Shown in pieces: positions 1 through 11,875 of a stretch of 64,000 nt of DNA. The notes beneath the pieces are model-generated. The model was not told where the DNA came from. It worked only from the letters and a program-made list of their open reading frames with translations, and did not search any database. Numbering within the stretch: the first letter of the stretch is position 1; each line of letters opens with the position of its first letter. The stretch lies in assembly GCA_026984795.1 (NCBI GenBank), contig JALSRK010000073.1:124001-188000 (forward strand), in the 5' to 3' direction. The stretch is from Solibacteraceae bacterium (GTDB lineage Bacteria > Acidobacteriota > Terriglobia > Bryobacterales > Bryobacteraceae). A program made the translations under genes and the position numbers.

Positions 1-2641
<2,641 letters not shown>

Positions 2642-2648
2642 GCGTTCC

Positions 2649-2654
2649 ATTATC
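2649..2654 (-). promoter_or_regulatory. -10-like box of the cysteine hydrolase
   Basis: GATAAT with seven bases to the ATG at 2641 and no Shine-Dalgarno. It fits the leaderless arrangement seen elsewhere in the window. Confidence 0.4.
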
Positions 2655-2980
2655 CTTCCTGAAAGCGTTCCCCGGGCTCCCGCTCGGCCGCCGCCGGTTC
2701 CTCGCCCTCCTCGTTCCTCATCAACTCCCTGACGTGCTCTTCGTAACTCGCCCCGAGTCCCGCCTCACGATCGACCACATCGCCGCATTCGCTTCCAGCG
2801 TCGTCGCGTCTTCGATAGCGTCGAGTGACCCGGCGCCGCCTCCTCCCAGCTCAGTCCCAGAAACTCTCGTAGACTCAGCGAGTCCGAGACCCGGTAGGCG
2901 GTCCCGCAGTCCGAGCCGATCCCCTCGAAGTAGCCCACCAGAATGCACCGGAAGCAGACCCCCGGGGCGATCGCCCCATC
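2650..2980 (-). pseudogene. Remnant of an IS5/IS1182-like DDE transposase
   Basis: Pieces of one transposase lie in different frames on this strand. First comes IAPGVCFRCILVGYFEGIGS with a following DSLSLREFLGLSW segment (about 2980-2840). A second frame carries DATTLEANAAMWSIVRRDSG, the stretch around the first catalytic Asp in this family. A third frame gives GASYEEHVRELMRNEEGEE and a stop at 2652-2650. The order is right, but residues between HSTLS and DATTLE are missing and at least two frame changes are needed. The N-terminus and the C-terminal catalytic part are gone. No terminal inverted repeats or target duplication were found. This is a dead insertion-sequence fragment. Confidence 0.75.
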
Positions 2981-2982
2981 AG

Positions 2983-3111
2983 TTCGTGAAGTTCATCACC
3001 GGGAAGCCCTTCGACAGCCGGTTGGAGGAGACGGTCGCGGCGTACGGAGAAATGGTTTACGAGAAGTTCAGAAAGACGCGCATGGGAACGCCGGAGCCGC
3101 TATCGGCGTGA
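2983..3111 (+). pseudogene. Possible C-terminal coding fragment, unidentified
   Basis: Directly after the transposase homology ends, the plus strand reads a protein-like 42-residue tail (FVKFITGKPFDSRL, then EETVAAYGEMVYEKFRKTRM) ending at TGA 3109-3111. Upstream, the same frame runs into the antisense of the transposase remnant and is low-complexity Pro/Ser. It may be the end of a gene interrupted by the element. I do not recognise the family and it may be chance. Confidence 0.25.
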
Positions 3112-3530
3112 GTCCGGCGTCGTTGTCGGGCTGCCTCGCACCGCGTCTCCGGGACCTCTCACCCAGACCTATGTCGTCATCGGCCCTGTCTTGTCCTGAC
3201 GGCGGGCTGCCTTCGCGCCGGCCAAATTCCTTCTTGACAACTCGGCGCCGTTTGGGGTAGAGCCATTGCGAGGAGGGATATCGCCGCACCGCAGAATCCC
3301 ACGCACAAGACCAAAGGCTGATCCCTGTTTGTTCCGGCGCCGGCCGGCCGTCCCTGCTGGGGTTTCGCGTCCGGCCAGCGCCAACTCTCTGGCGACCTTC
3401 TGGGCAGGCCGATCGAGCGGTTACTTTCAGTCGCGGTGGCGCATCGCTCCATCTGCTTTACGGCGTGATTGGCCTTGCCCGTGTAAGGGAACGGCGCCCC
3501 TGGCGCCTGATACGAGAAAGGATTGTTGAA
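3112..3530. other. About 420 bases without a convincing gene
   Basis: No frame here looks like a conserved protein on either strand. TTGACA at 3234-3239 could be a -35 element, but no good -10 follows at the right distance. AAAGGA near 3517-3522 is the likely ribosome site of the next gene. Confidence 0.4.
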
Positions 3531-4238
3531 ATGACACAGACCGTTCTTCAGATCGCTAAAGCCAAGGCCTATAACCGAACCATACCAGCGCGAATCACAA
3601 GCGTCTCTCAACAGAAGCTTCACCAATGGAAGAAACCAGGTAACCTCAGCAAACTCGCCACTAACGTTGCCACCGCCTTCACGCCGCCCTTTGTCGGGAC
3701 GATCATCGGGTGGTCCGTGGAGGAACTGACGGAGAAATCGCAGCATCACCTCCGAACACGGCGCCTCAAGCTGACGTCCAATGACTACAAGATACTGAAA
3801 TTCTCGATCAAGACGCTGGACGCCGAACACCTGGACGCCAGCAGGCGCAAGGTCAAGAAATGCGCTGACGCGTTGCGCGAGGCCGCAAGCGAATGCTTGA
3901 GCCCGCGACAGCCCTGCAAGAAGGCTTATAAGCTTGCCTACCGCTACTATCGGCTCGAGAACAGACTCGCTAAGCTTTCCGCTGAGGCGGCAATGCTGGT
4001 GGAGCTCGGTCAAGAGGTACTCAAATGGACGCAGAGCATCGAAGACCAGCTCAAGGAAGCAGATATGCAGAAGTGCGTCGAGGACACGCTGAACCTGGAG
4101 CACCGCAGTTGTGGGCGGGCATGCTTCTTTGGCGAGAAGGCGCGGCTGATTCCTTCCGCTCCGGCGCCTCCGCCCGGAAGTTCTGGTCCCCTCCCAAACT
4201 TTGTCCACGAGCTTAAGCCACTCGAGGACGATGCATGA
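3531..4238 (+). CDS. Hypothetical protein, accessory region
   Basis: Codes for 235 residues of no family I recognise. The protein is Lys/Leu/Ala-rich and mostly helical in appearance. It has a short hydrophobic stretch near residue 50 (FTPPFVGTIIGWSVEELTEK), a middle part with long amphipathic helices (about 75-190, probably coiled), and a Pro-rich tail (PSAPAPPPGSSGPLP). There is no signal peptide. I chose the ATG preceded by AAAGGA rather than an in-frame upstream ATG whose leader reads like non-coding sequence. Codons such as AAG, AAA, ACA and AAT are commoner than in neighbouring genes. With the transposase scar next door, this suggests recent acquisition. Confidence 0.6.
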   Translation: MTQTVLQIAKAKAYNRTIPARITSVSQQKLHQWKKPGNLSKLATNVATAFTPPFVGTIIGWSVEELTEKSQHHLRTRRLKLTSNDYKILKFSIKTLDAEHLDASRRKVKKCADALREAASECLSPRQPCKKAYKLAYRYYRLENRLAKLSAEAAMLVELGQEVLKWTQSIEDQLKEADMQKCVEDTLNLEHRSCGRACFFGEKARLIPSAPAPPPGSSGPLPNFVHELKPLEDDA

Positions 4239-5429
4239 CTGGCGCGCGGGTCGCGATTGTACAACCTGGATGCTGCGGCGCCCTTCCCGGGATGGGTTGG
4301 CGTCCGCCGATGCCCGCCCTCGGAACGGGAACCTTTCCATAACAGGTTTCAGGATCGGAAAAGCGCTGGGCCGGGAACGCGAAGCCGCCGGCGAGAGCCC
4401 GCAGGGGGGAACATGGCCTTCGAAACGTTGCCCGCGCTCCTCACCCTGTCATCTTCTTCGGGTTCAGCCAGGCGGGGCAGGGCAGAAGGTGGCTCGATCC
4501 GCTGGAATACGTTCGCGCCGTCGTCTCTGGCGGGCTGCCTCGGATATTCCCTGCCCGTCACTGCGTAATTGTGTTGGCCGTAGGCTCGTGCTTATCCCCC
4601 ACTGAGGTTGCGCGTACTTGGCGCAGGTTTAGCCGGGATCCGGCGCGTTTCCAGACTCATCCAGCGCCTCGGGCCGGCTCAGCCTGGAGTCTCCTTCACT
4701 CTCTTCAAGAACGCCTCGCGCGGCGTCCGGCTGTCGGCCCGGTAGCTTTTACCGGGCCGCTCCAGATTCCAGAACGTCACCTGGTGATCTGAATCGCGTT
4801 TTGTCTGCCTCCGCCTGCGGCAGACGCTCGCAGAAGTTCTTTGCGGCGCACCCGCTGGAGTACGTCCCGAAGGTCGTATGGGGTTACAGGCAGGCCCCGT
4901 TTGGTTTCCAGACCGCCACCCGCCTGCGCGACCACACCTTCGCCCGGTCTTCGTCGCTTTGCCGAAATGGCGGTCACCGTCCGCTCGGGCCGCTGGAACG
5001 GGTTGAATCTCCACGGCTTCCCCGCGTGCGTTCGCGGCCCGTCGGCCGGCGCGTGGTAGAACCTGAGCCGGGAGGCCCCGTCTGGCCCTTCTCACCACAG
5101 GAATGGCGATGAAACCGCGAAGACCAGCCGCTGAAGGCGGGCCGCCCTGGGCTGTGATGGTCCGGCCCGGCCGGGCTGCCGCATTCTCTCTTTGTTCGCC
5201 CAGTCAGCCCTGCTCACCGGCGCCGGCGCGCCCAATCCAGCGCCGGAATCCTGTGACGGCATTTTCGCCCGAGGCGTCACACCCGCCTGCAACCAACAGA
5301 AAATACGGGAGATGTTCGTTTCACTCATTTCGGCGTCCAGCGTCGCGGCACGCGTCACGCCGCCGGCATCCGCCCCGGCGCGGCGGCCCGGAACGTGAGA
5401 TTCTGGAAAGGAGGCAGGAGTTGCTTCGG
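4239..5429. other. 1.2 kb without an intact gene; coding scars on the minus strand
   Basis: No complete gene was found. Two protein-like stretches lie on the minus strand in different frames. About 5085-4777 contains RFYHAPADGPRTHAG, KPWRFNPFQRPERTV and VTPYDLRDVLQRVRRKELL. About 4810-4679 contains VTFWNLERPGKSYRADSRTP and REAFLKRVKETPG. They could be one frameshifted gene of unknown family. The rest is GC-rich with no clear promoter. An AAAGGAGG site at 5407-5414 belongs to the kinase downstream. Confidence 0.35.
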
Positions 5430-7268
5430 ATGTCGCCGAAAACCCGGCTCACCGCTTCGGTAGTCGGTCTCACCGCCGCCGTCGCCGTCTCCCTGTCGGC
5501 GCTCTACCTGCACAGCCTCACCGACGTCCGTTTCCAGGAGGTAGCTGGCGTGGCCCGGATGTCGGCCCTGAGCGTCCGGACGTATCTGGTCCAGCGGCTG
5601 GCCGAGAAGGCACCGCCGCCGCCCGGGGCCACCGTCGAAGAGGCTGTGGCGGGCTGGCGGCGGGCGGTGCGCGAGGATGCCGGATTGCGGTCCTTCCTGG
5701 TGGCCACGCTGGCCGGCTCGCCCTCGCTGGTCGAGATCTTCGTGAGCGGTCCGGACGGCCGGGTACTTACCGGCTCGAATCCCGCCCGCGCCGGCGGCCC
5801 CAAGCCGGACCTGCCGGACCTGGAAGACTGGCTGCGCCTGCCGCTCGCCGACCGCCTCCGGCAGGTCTTCGCCCCGGCCCGGGATCTGGAGCTGTACACG
5901 CCGCTGGGAGTGGCTGGCTCCAGCCGGCCGGTCCTCGGCGTCCACGTGGTGGTCTCCACCGCCCTGGTCCGCCAGGCCGTCGCCCCGCAGATCCAGCGCC
6001 TGGGACTGCTCGCCCTCGTGGCGGTGGTCTTCTCCGGCCTGATCGCCGCCTTACTGGCGAACCTGGCCGCGCGGCCGCTCGAGCGCGTCTCGCAACTGAT
6101 CGATCTGATCGCCGAGGGCAAGTCGGCCGCCGAGCTGCCCCCGGAGCCGGAAGACCGGGAGCTGGCGGCGCTCAAATCCAAGCTCGCCCTGCTTGGGGAG
6201 AAGGTCCGGGCCGGCCGCGACGCCGGGCAACCCGAAGACGGCGGCGTCGCCCATCTGCTCGAGCGCCTCCAGGACGCCGTGCTCCTGTTCGACGCCCGGC
6301 GCCGCCTCGTCATCGCCTCCCAGGCCGCCGACCGCTACCTCTCAGCCCCCCGCTGGGAGCTGATCGGCCGCCCGCTCGAAGAAGTCTTCCCGGAAGATCA
6401 GCCCCTGGGGGCCCTGCTCGCCGCCTCGGCCCGGTTCCAGCGCTCTTTCCGGGACCGCCTCGTCGAGATCGACGGCCCCGAAGGCAAGCTCCGCGCCGCC
6501 GTCTCGCTCGAGATCCTCACCGACTTCCCGGACCGCCGCTTCCTCGGCGCCGCGGTGGTGCTCCGGGACGCCGAATCCCGCCGCCGGCTCGAGTCCCAGA
6601 TCGACTCCTCGCTGCGCCGCGAGGCCTTCGGCCGGCTGCTCCAGGGCGTGGCGCACGAGATCAAGAACCCGCTCAACTCCATCTACACCCATCTGCAAGT
6701 ACTGCAGCTCACTCTTGGGGACCGCGCCCCGGAAGCGCAGCGGGAGATGGAGGTGATCGCCCGGGAGATCAAGACGCTGGACCGCATGGTCGTCTCGCTG
6801 CTCGACCTCACCCGGCCCCTGGAGCTGCACCTCGCCGAAATGGACCTCTGCGCTCTGGCCCGCGAGATCGCCTCCCTGGAGGCCGCCGGGGCCGAGGCCA
6901 AGGACGTGCGGATCCACGTCGAGTGCCCGCCGGAGCCGGTGACCGTCTCCGCCGACCGCGACCTGTTCCGCCAGGCCGTGCTCAACGTCGTCAAGAACGC
7001 CGTCGAGTGCATGGAGGAGCCGGGCCAGGTGACGATCAAGGTGGAAGCCGGAGCCGGGGGACCGGCGCTCTCGGTAGCCGACCAGGGCCCGGGCATCCCC
7101 GAGGAGATCCGCGACAAGATCTTCCGCCTCTACTTCACCACCAAGGGCCGCCGCGGCTCGGGCATCGGGCTGGCCATGGCCTGGCGCATCGCCCAGCTCC
7201 ACAACGCCCGGCTCGACTTCACGACTTCGCCGGAGGGCGCCACCTTCCGGTTCGCGTTTCCGTCCTGA
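5430..7268 (+). CDS. Membrane-bound sensor histidine kinase (PAS, NtrB-like)
   Basis: A 612-residue kinase. Transmembrane helix 1 (about 9-28) and helix 2 (about 191-212) frame an extracytoplasmic sensor region. A HAMP-like linker (213-260) and a PAS-type domain (about 275-380) follow. The HisKA box is GVAHEIKNPLNS with the phospho-acceptor His409. The ATPase has its N-box at Asn523 (NVVKNAVECM), DQGPGIP at 551-557 and a GSGIGLAM glycine box (577-584). No response regulator gene lies within the flanks, so the partner is unknown. A TTG at 5421, three codons upstream and six bases after AAAGGAGG plus CAGGAG, is an alternative start. Confidence 0.9.
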   Translation: MSPKTRLTASVVGLTAAVAVSLSALYLHSLTDVRFQEVAGVARMSALSVRTYLVQRLAEKAPPPPGATVEEAVAGWRRAVREDAGLRSFLVATLAGSPSLVEIFVSGPDGRVLTGSNPARAGGPKPDLPDLEDWLRLPLADRLRQVFAPARDLELYTPLGVAGSSRPVLGVHVVVSTALVRQAVAPQIQRLGLLALVAVVFSGLIAALLANLAARPLERVSQLIDLIAEGKSAAELPPEPEDRELAALKSKLALLGEKVRAGRDAGQPEDGGVAHLLERLQDAVLLFDARRRLVIASQAADRYLSAPRWELIGRPLEEVFPEDQPLGALLAASARFQRSFRDRLVEIDGPEGKLRAAVSLEILTDFPDRRFLGAAVVLRDAESRRRLESQIDSSLRREAFGRLLQGVAHEIKNPLNSIYTHLQVLQLTLGDRAPEAQREMEVIAREIKTLDRMVVSLLDLTRPLELHLAEMDLCALAREIASLEAAGAEAKDVRIHVECPPEPVTVSADRDLFRQAVLNVVKNAVECMEEPGQVTIKVEAGAGGPALSVADQGPGIPEEIRDKIFRLYFTTKGRRGSGIGLAMAWRIAQLHNARLDFTTSPEGATFRFAFPS

Positions 7269-7354
7269 CCGGGCCCCCGGGACCCCTCGCCGCGGCAGCT
7301 CGGCGGAAGAAACCGTCCCCGGGCCTACACCTCCGGTCCGCCGGGGGCGGCTGT

Positions 7355-7360
7355 TATTCT
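7355..7360 (+). promoter_or_regulatory. -10-like box before metX
   Basis: TATTCT lies 13 bases before the GTG start of metX, which would leave a leader of only a few bases. No SAM or other known methionine riboswitch fold was apparent in the 105-base gap upstream. Confidence 0.3.
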
Positions 7361-7373
7361 GATAGGTAAACAG

Positions 7374-8489
7374 GTGATTACCGAGACGCAGCACGTTCAG
7401 TTCGACTCGTTGGGTCTGGACTCCGGCGCCACGCTGGAACCGGTGGACGTGGTCTACGAGACCTATGGCGAGCTGAACGCCGAGCGCTCGAACGCGATCC
7501 TGATCCTGCACGCCTTCACCGGCGACGCCCACGCCGCCGGCGTCAGCCGCAAGACCGGCAAACCCGGCTGGTGGGACAACATGATCGGCCCCGGCAAGGC
7601 CTTCGACACGGAGAAGTACTTCGTCATCTGCTCCAACGTGCTCGGCGGCTGCATGGGGACCACCGGCCCCAGCTCGACGAACCCGAAGACGGGCAAGCCT
7701 TACGCCATGGAGTTCCCCGTCATCACCATCGCCGACATGGTCCGGCTGCAGCGGATGCTGATCGACCATCTCGGCATTGACCGGCTGCTCGCGGTGGCCG
7801 GAGGATCGATGGGCGCGATGCAAGCGCTCCAGTGGACGGTGGATTACCCGGACCGCGTGGCGGCGGCGATCCCTATTGCCGGAACCTGGCGGCACAGCGC
7901 GCAGCAGATCGCTTTCAACGAAGTGGGCCGCCAGGCCATCATGGCCGATCCGGACTGGAACGGAGGCGATTACTACGGCGGGAAGGGCCCGGCCCGGGGC
8001 CTCGCCATCGCCCGCATGATCGGCCACATTACCTACATGAGCGACGAGTCGATGCGCGAGAAGTTCGGCCGCCGCCTGCGGGAGAAGGAGAAGTTCGGCT
8101 TCGACTTCGAGATCGACTTCGAGGTCGAGAGCTACCTGCGTTACCGCGGCACCCAGTTCGTCGGCCGCTTCGACGCCAACTCGTACCTCTATATCACCAA
8201 GGCGATGGACTACTTCGACATCACCAACGGCAGCGGCTCGCTGGCCGCGGCGCTGGAGCACACCCAGTCCCGGTTCCTGCTGATCAGCTTCACTTCGGAC
8301 TGGCTCTACCCGAGCTACCAGTCCCAGGAGATCGTCAACGCCCTCCGCGGGCGCAACAAGGACGTCGCCTATTGCGAGCTGTCGTCCAACTACGGCCACG
8401 ACGCCTTCCTCGTCGAGGTGGGTGAACAGACCGAGGTAGTGCGGGGCTTCCTGGCCAGCACTTACCGGATGCTCGGAGGCAACAAGTAG
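7374..8489 (+). CDS. metX: Homoserine O-acetyltransferase MetX
   Basis: Acylates homoserine from acetyl-CoA (or another acyl-CoA) in the first committed step of methionine synthesis. The 371-residue alpha/beta-hydrolase fold protein shows the family signatures [19 protein letters not shown] and [12 protein letters not shown]. The nucleophile elbow is [12 protein letters not shown] (Ser145), with Asp309 (SDWLYP) and His342 (YGHDAFLVE) completing the triad. The start is GTG. metW follows 15 bases downstream, the classical metX-metW pair. Acetyl versus succinyl specificity cannot be settled by eye. Confidence 0.95.
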   Translation: MITETQHVQFDSLGLDSGATLEPVDVVYETYGELNAERSNAILILHAFTGDAHAAGVSRKTGKPGWWDNMIGPGKAFDTEKYFVICSNVLGGCMGTTGPSSTNPKTGKPYAMEFPVITIADMVRLQRMLIDHLGIDRLLAVAGGSMGAMQALQWTVDYPDRVAAAIPIAGTWRHSAQQIAFNEVGRQAIMADPDWNGGDYYGGKGPARGLAIARMIGHITYMSDESMREKFGRRLREKEKFGFDFEIDFEVESYLRYRGTQFVGRFDANSYLYITKAMDYFDITNGSGSLAAALEHTQSRFLLISFTSDWLYPSYQSQEIVNALRGRNKDVAYCELSSNYGHDAFLVEVGEQTEVVRGFLASTYRMLGGNK

Positions 8490-8504
8490 AGGGGTGGAGG
8501 TGGG

Positions 8505-9134
8505 ATGCCGCTAGCCGCTGAGTTGTACCGCGGGCCTTTCGTCCGGCAACTGCTCGGCCGAAGCGACTACCGCATCATCAGCGAGCTCATCGAGCCCCGC
8601 GCCCGCGTGCTCGACCTCGGCTGCGGCGACGGCGAGCTGCTGGCCTGGCTGGCCGAGAACAAGAACGTGGACGCCCGCGGCATCGAGATCGACCGCACGA
8701 AAGTGCAGCGGGCCATCGCCCGCGGCGTCTCCGTCTACCAGGGCGACATCGACCAGGGCCTCACCGACTACCCTGACCGGGCCTTCGACTATGTGATCCT
8801 CAGCCAGACCTTGCAGGAGACCCGGCGCCCCCTCTGGGTGCTGCGCGAGATGCTCCGGGTCGGCCGCCGCGCCATCGTCGCTTTCCCGAACTTCGGCCAC
8901 TGGCAGGTCCGCCTGGCGCACCTCTTCAGCGGCCGGGCTCCGAAGACGAAGCTGTTCCCCCACAACTGGTACGAGTCGCCGAACGTCCACTTCCTGACAG
9001 TGAAGGATTTCGAAGAGCTGGTGGATCAGGAAGGCTGGAAGGTGGAGCGCCGCATCTGCCTGGCTGGCAGCCACACCATCTCGTTCCTGCACAACCTTTT
9101 CGCCGAGGTCGCCGTCTTCATGATCAGCAGTTGA
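8505..9134 (+). CDS. metW: Methionine biosynthesis protein MetW
   Basis: A 209-residue class I methyltransferase-fold protein that accompanies metX. The SAM-binding motif I is VLDLGCGDGELLAWL near residues 35-50, with an acidic end of strand 2 (GIEIDRTKV). It is reported to act together with MetX in homoserine acylation in several bacteria, although its own reaction is not firmly established. GGTGGAGGTGGG just upstream supplies a ribosome site. It ends six bases from the convergent propeller gene. Confidence 0.92.
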   Translation: MPLAAELYRGPFVRQLLGRSDYRIISELIEPRARVLDLGCGDGELLAWLAENKNVDARGIEIDRTKVQRAIARGVSVYQGDIDQGLTDYPDRAFDYVILSQTLQETRRPLWVLREMLRVGRRAIVAFPNFGHWQVRLAHLFSGRAPKTKLFPHNWYESPNVHFLTVKDFEELVDQEGWKVERRICLAGSHTISFLHNLFAEVAVFMISS

Positions 9135-9140
9135 GGTTCC

Positions 9141-10472
9141 TCAGGCCGAAACTCTCTTTTCCCGGCGTTCCGGCGCGGACGGATTCGGCTCGCCGCTCGA
9201 GCCGTGGCCGGCCACGATCCCGCTGATGTCGATCAGGTAGAGCTGGCGCCCGTGGCCGCCATGGGGCGAGTCGATCGAGACCTTCCGGCCGTCGGGGCTG
9301 AAGCGCGGGTGGGTGTCGCAGCGCCACTCGCCGCGGTACTCGGGCGGAGAATAGAAATCGCCGAGCGGGACTTTCCGCCTGGTGGCCACTTCGTAGAGGT
9401 AAACATGCTGCCGCCGCTCCCGGTCCGGATAGGTGTCGTTCAGGATCCAGCGGTTGCCGGGCAGGTAGGTGCAGTGGCCGTTGCGGGTCATCACGCCCAG
9501 TCCGACGGGCTCGACTTTGCGGGTTCCGTCGGTGTAAAGGTAGAAGGCCGAGCCGTGGGACGGATGCCAGGCCCAGGCCAGCACCGTCGAGGCATCCCGC
9601 CAGATGAAGTGCGACGTGTAGCCATACGGGTCGAGCACGTAGGGGTCGGAGCCGTCCGGGGCGATGGTGAACATCCGGGTCAGGTAGCGCCGGTCGCCCG
9701 GCGCGCGCCAGCGGTGCAGAAAGATGAGCCGCCGGCCGCCGGGGGCAACGAGGAGGTGGTTGAACCAGTGCTTGGCCCGTCTGAGATCGAGGCTGTTCTC
9801 GATTCCTCGCCGGGGCGCCCCCTCGGGCAGCTCGAACGCGATCCCGGCCGCCTGGGCCAGCGAGAAGATCAGCTGCTGGCGGCCGGTGGCCAGGTCCAGC
9901 CGCCAGATGCCGTCGTCCTCCGGCGCGAGAACGTCCCGGTTCTCGTCCGGAACCCCGGCGTAGCCATAGCCGGGCCGCGTGTCCTGAAGGCGGCTGAAGC
10001 TGGGGCGGACGGCCCACTTGCCGTCGGGTGACAGGGCGTAGATGGGCGCCGGGATCGTGCGGCGGCGGCCGGTCTTGACATTGAGGATATGAGCGATGAA
10101 GCGCCCCTCTGCCCGGTCGTTCCAGATCACCTCTTCGGCCGAGCCGGGCAGCCACTGCAGCATGCAGCCCTGCTGCCAGCACCAGGCCCGAGAGCGGCCC
10201 AGTTCGATCCACCGGTCGCCGCCGCCGGTGTCCACCATGCCGACGCGGATCTCGTCGCCGGAACGCGGCGAGCGGTGCTCGAAGTCCACTTCGTTGCTCA
10301 GCACGTAGCGGCACGATGGATCGAACTGGAGCTTGTCGTAGTAGCCGAACCAGTGGAACTTCGGCCCGCGGGTGATGGCCCGGACCGGCGGGAGATCGTG
10401 GCCTGCGGCGCGGGAAGGCAGACCGGCGGCGGCGAAGATCCCGAGCATCCGCCGGCGCGAGATCGGCGCCAT
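9141..10472 (-). CDS. Tat-exported beta-propeller protein (TolB/oligogalacturonate-lyase-like)
   Basis: A 443-residue protein with a Tat-type leader (SRRRMLGIFAAAGLPSRAAG). It then has repeated WD40/TolB-like blades: FHWFGYYDKLQFDPS, YALSPDGKWAV, HLLVAPGGRRLIFLHRW, MFTIAPDGSDP and HPRFSPDGRKVSIDS. The HWFGYYDK start and the repeated His-containing blades recall propeller proteins annotated near polysaccharide degradation, for example oligogalacturonate-lyase-like ones. No catalytic function can be assigned. Its start ATG lies six bases after TAGACT, so it may be leaderless. It is divergent from pduS. Confidence 0.75.
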   Translation of the reverse strand: MAPISRRRMLGIFAAAGLPSRAAGHDLPPVRAITRGPKFHWFGYYDKLQFDPSCRYVLSNEVDFEHRSPRSGDEIRVGMVDTGGGDRWIELGRSRAWCWQQGCMLQWLPGSAEEVIWNDRAEGRFIAHILNVKTGRRRTIPAPIYALSPDGKWAVRPSFSRLQDTRPGYGYAGVPDENRDVLAPEDDGIWRLDLATGRQQLIFSLAQAAGIAFELPEGAPRRGIENSLDLRRAKHWFNHLLVAPGGRRLIFLHRWRAPGDRRYLTRMFTIAPDGSDPYVLDPYGYTSHFIWRDASTVLAWAWHPSHGSAFYLYTDGTRKVEPVGLGVMTRNGHCTYLPGNRWILNDTYPDRERRQHVYLYEVATRRKVPLGDFYSPPEYRGEWRCDTHPRFSPDGRKVSIDSPHGGHGRQLYLIDISGIVAGHGSSGEPNPSAPERREKRVSA

Positions 10473-10478
10473 GCCGAT

Positions 10479-10484
10479 AGTCTA
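10479..10484 (-). promoter_or_regulatory. -10-like box of the propeller gene
   Basis: TAGACT on the minus strand, six bases before the ATG at 10472, with no Shine-Dalgarno. Confidence 0.35.
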
Positions 10485-10556
10485 CCGCAGCCCTGGTCCT
10501 TCTCCGGCGCAGAACGGGCGGCATGGTAACCTGGATCGTTTAAGAACCGGGATGTC

Positions 10557-11867
10557 ATGCTGAAAGAGCAGCTCAAACAGATGGGCGTGGTCGGCGCCGG
10601 CGGGGCGGGCTTCCCCACCTACGTGAAGGCCGGCTCGCAGGCCGAGATCATGCTGGCCAACGGCGCCGAGTGCGAGCCGCTGCTGCACAAGGACTTCGAG
10701 ATCATGCGCCACTTCCCGGCCCAGATCCTCGCCGGGATGGAAGCGATGATGGGGGCCGTCGGCGCCCGCCGGGGAATGTTCGGAATCAAGGAAAAGAACC
10801 GCCCGGCGATCGACGCCATCCGCCCGGAAGCCGAGAAGCGGGGCATCGAGCTGGTCTTCCTGGGAGACTTCTACCCCTCGGGCGACGAGTACGAGCTGGT
10901 CTATACGGCCACCGGACGGCTGATCCCCCCGGCGGGCATCCCCTTGCAGGTCGGCTGCGTGGTGAACAACGTCGAGACGCTCTACAACGTGCATGAGGCC
11001 GCCGAGGGCCGCCCGGTGACGCGCAAGTTCGTCTCGGTCAGCGGCGCGGTGCGGTCGCCGAAGTCCTTCTGGGTCCCGGTAGGTACGCCGCTGCGGGAAG
11101 TGCTGGGGCTCGCCGGTGGAGCGACGGCGCCCGAGTTTGGCGTCTTCGTCAGCGGCATCATGATGGGGACTTTGACCTTCGATCTGGAGCAGCCGGTGAC
11201 GAAGACCACCGCCGGGCTGATCGTTCTGCCGCGGGAGCACTATCTGGTCCAGCGCAAGAGCCGGCCGGCCAGGGCCATGGCCCACATCGGCAAGTCGGCC
11301 TGCGACCAGTGCAGCTACTGCACAGAATTCTGCCCCCGCTACCTGCTCGGCTACGAGGTGATGCCCCACCGGGTGATGCGCACCCTCGGCTTCACCCTGG
11401 CCGGGCACGACAACTGGAACCAGTGGGCGCAACTCTGCTGCGCCTGCGGGCTATGCACCCTGTACGCCTGCCCCGAGGACCTGTATCCAAAGGAAGCCTG
11501 CGACCAGGCCAAGGCGGACCTGAAGGCCGCTGGCATCAAGTTCGAGCAGCAGACGCCGGTCAAGGTACACCCGATGAAGGAGGCGCGCCGCGTGCCGCTC
11601 GCCATGCTGCGCAAGCGGTTGAAGATCGAAGAGTACGAGGGCGAGGCGCCGTTCGATGCTGTCGAGCACGAGCCTCAGCGGGTGCGGCTGCTGCTCTCGC
11701 AGCACGTCGGCAAGCCGGCCTCGCCGGTGGTCAGCGAGGGGGACGAGGTGCAGCCGGGGCAGGCGGTGGCCGAAGTCGGTGAGGACGATCTGGGCGTGAA
11801 CATCCACGCCTCGATCGGCGGCAGGGTGGCCGCCGTCACCGACAGCTACATCGAGATCGAACGCTAG
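10557..11867 (+). CDS. pduS: PduS-like cobalamin reductase / RnfC-family flavoprotein
   Basis: A 436-residue redox protein of the RnfC/NuoF-like family. The N-terminal nucleotide/FMN loop is VVGAGGAGFPTYVKA (11-25). An SLBB-like domain lies around 155-230. Two ferredoxin-type clusters follow: CDQCSYCTEFC (Cys249, 252, 255, 259) and CCACGLCTLYAC (within 294-305). A C-terminal lipoyl/RnfC-like barrel completes it (from about 355). In propanediol microcompartments PduS reduces cobalamin and binds the shell protein PduT. Here pduT follows eight bases downstream, which strongly supports PduS over RnfC. No diol dehydratase or other pdu/eut enzyme is in the window. Confidence 0.85.
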   Translation: MLKEQLKQMGVVGAGGAGFPTYVKAGSQAEIMLANGAECEPLLHKDFEIMRHFPAQILAGMEAMMGAVGARRGMFGIKEKNRPAIDAIRPEAEKRGIELVFLGDFYPSGDEYELVYTATGRLIPPAGIPLQVGCVVNNVETLYNVHEAAEGRPVTRKFVSVSGAVRSPKSFWVPVGTPLREVLGLAGGATAPEFGVFVSGIMMGTLTFDLEQPVTKTTAGLIVLPREHYLVQRKSRPARAMAHIGKSACDQCSYCTEFCPRYLLGYEVMPHRVMRTLGFTLAGHDNWNQWAQLCCACGLCTLYACPEDLYPKEACDQAKADLKAAGIKFEQQTPVKVHPMKEARRVPLAMLRKRLKIEEYEGEAPFDAVEHEPQRVRLLLSQHVGKPASPVVSEGDEVQPGQAVAEVGEDDLGVNIHASIGGRVAAVTDSYIEIER

Positions 11868-11875
11868 GAGCCGAG

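Noticed and set aside
3177-4340. 387-codon minus-strand frame opposite the unknown island gene
   Set aside because: The plus-strand frame has a ribosome site and plausible helical protein; the minus frame has no motif. Some doubt remains because neither has a known family.
7269-7373. Possible SAM riboswitch before metX
   Set aside because: The 105-base gap lacks the conserved helices of known SAM riboswitch classes as far as can be seen; a short GC stem alone is not enough.
6342-8399. 685-codon minus-strand frame across the kinase and metX genes
   Set aside because: It runs antisense to two well-defined genes, has no family motif and crosses their boundary; a GC-driven shadow.
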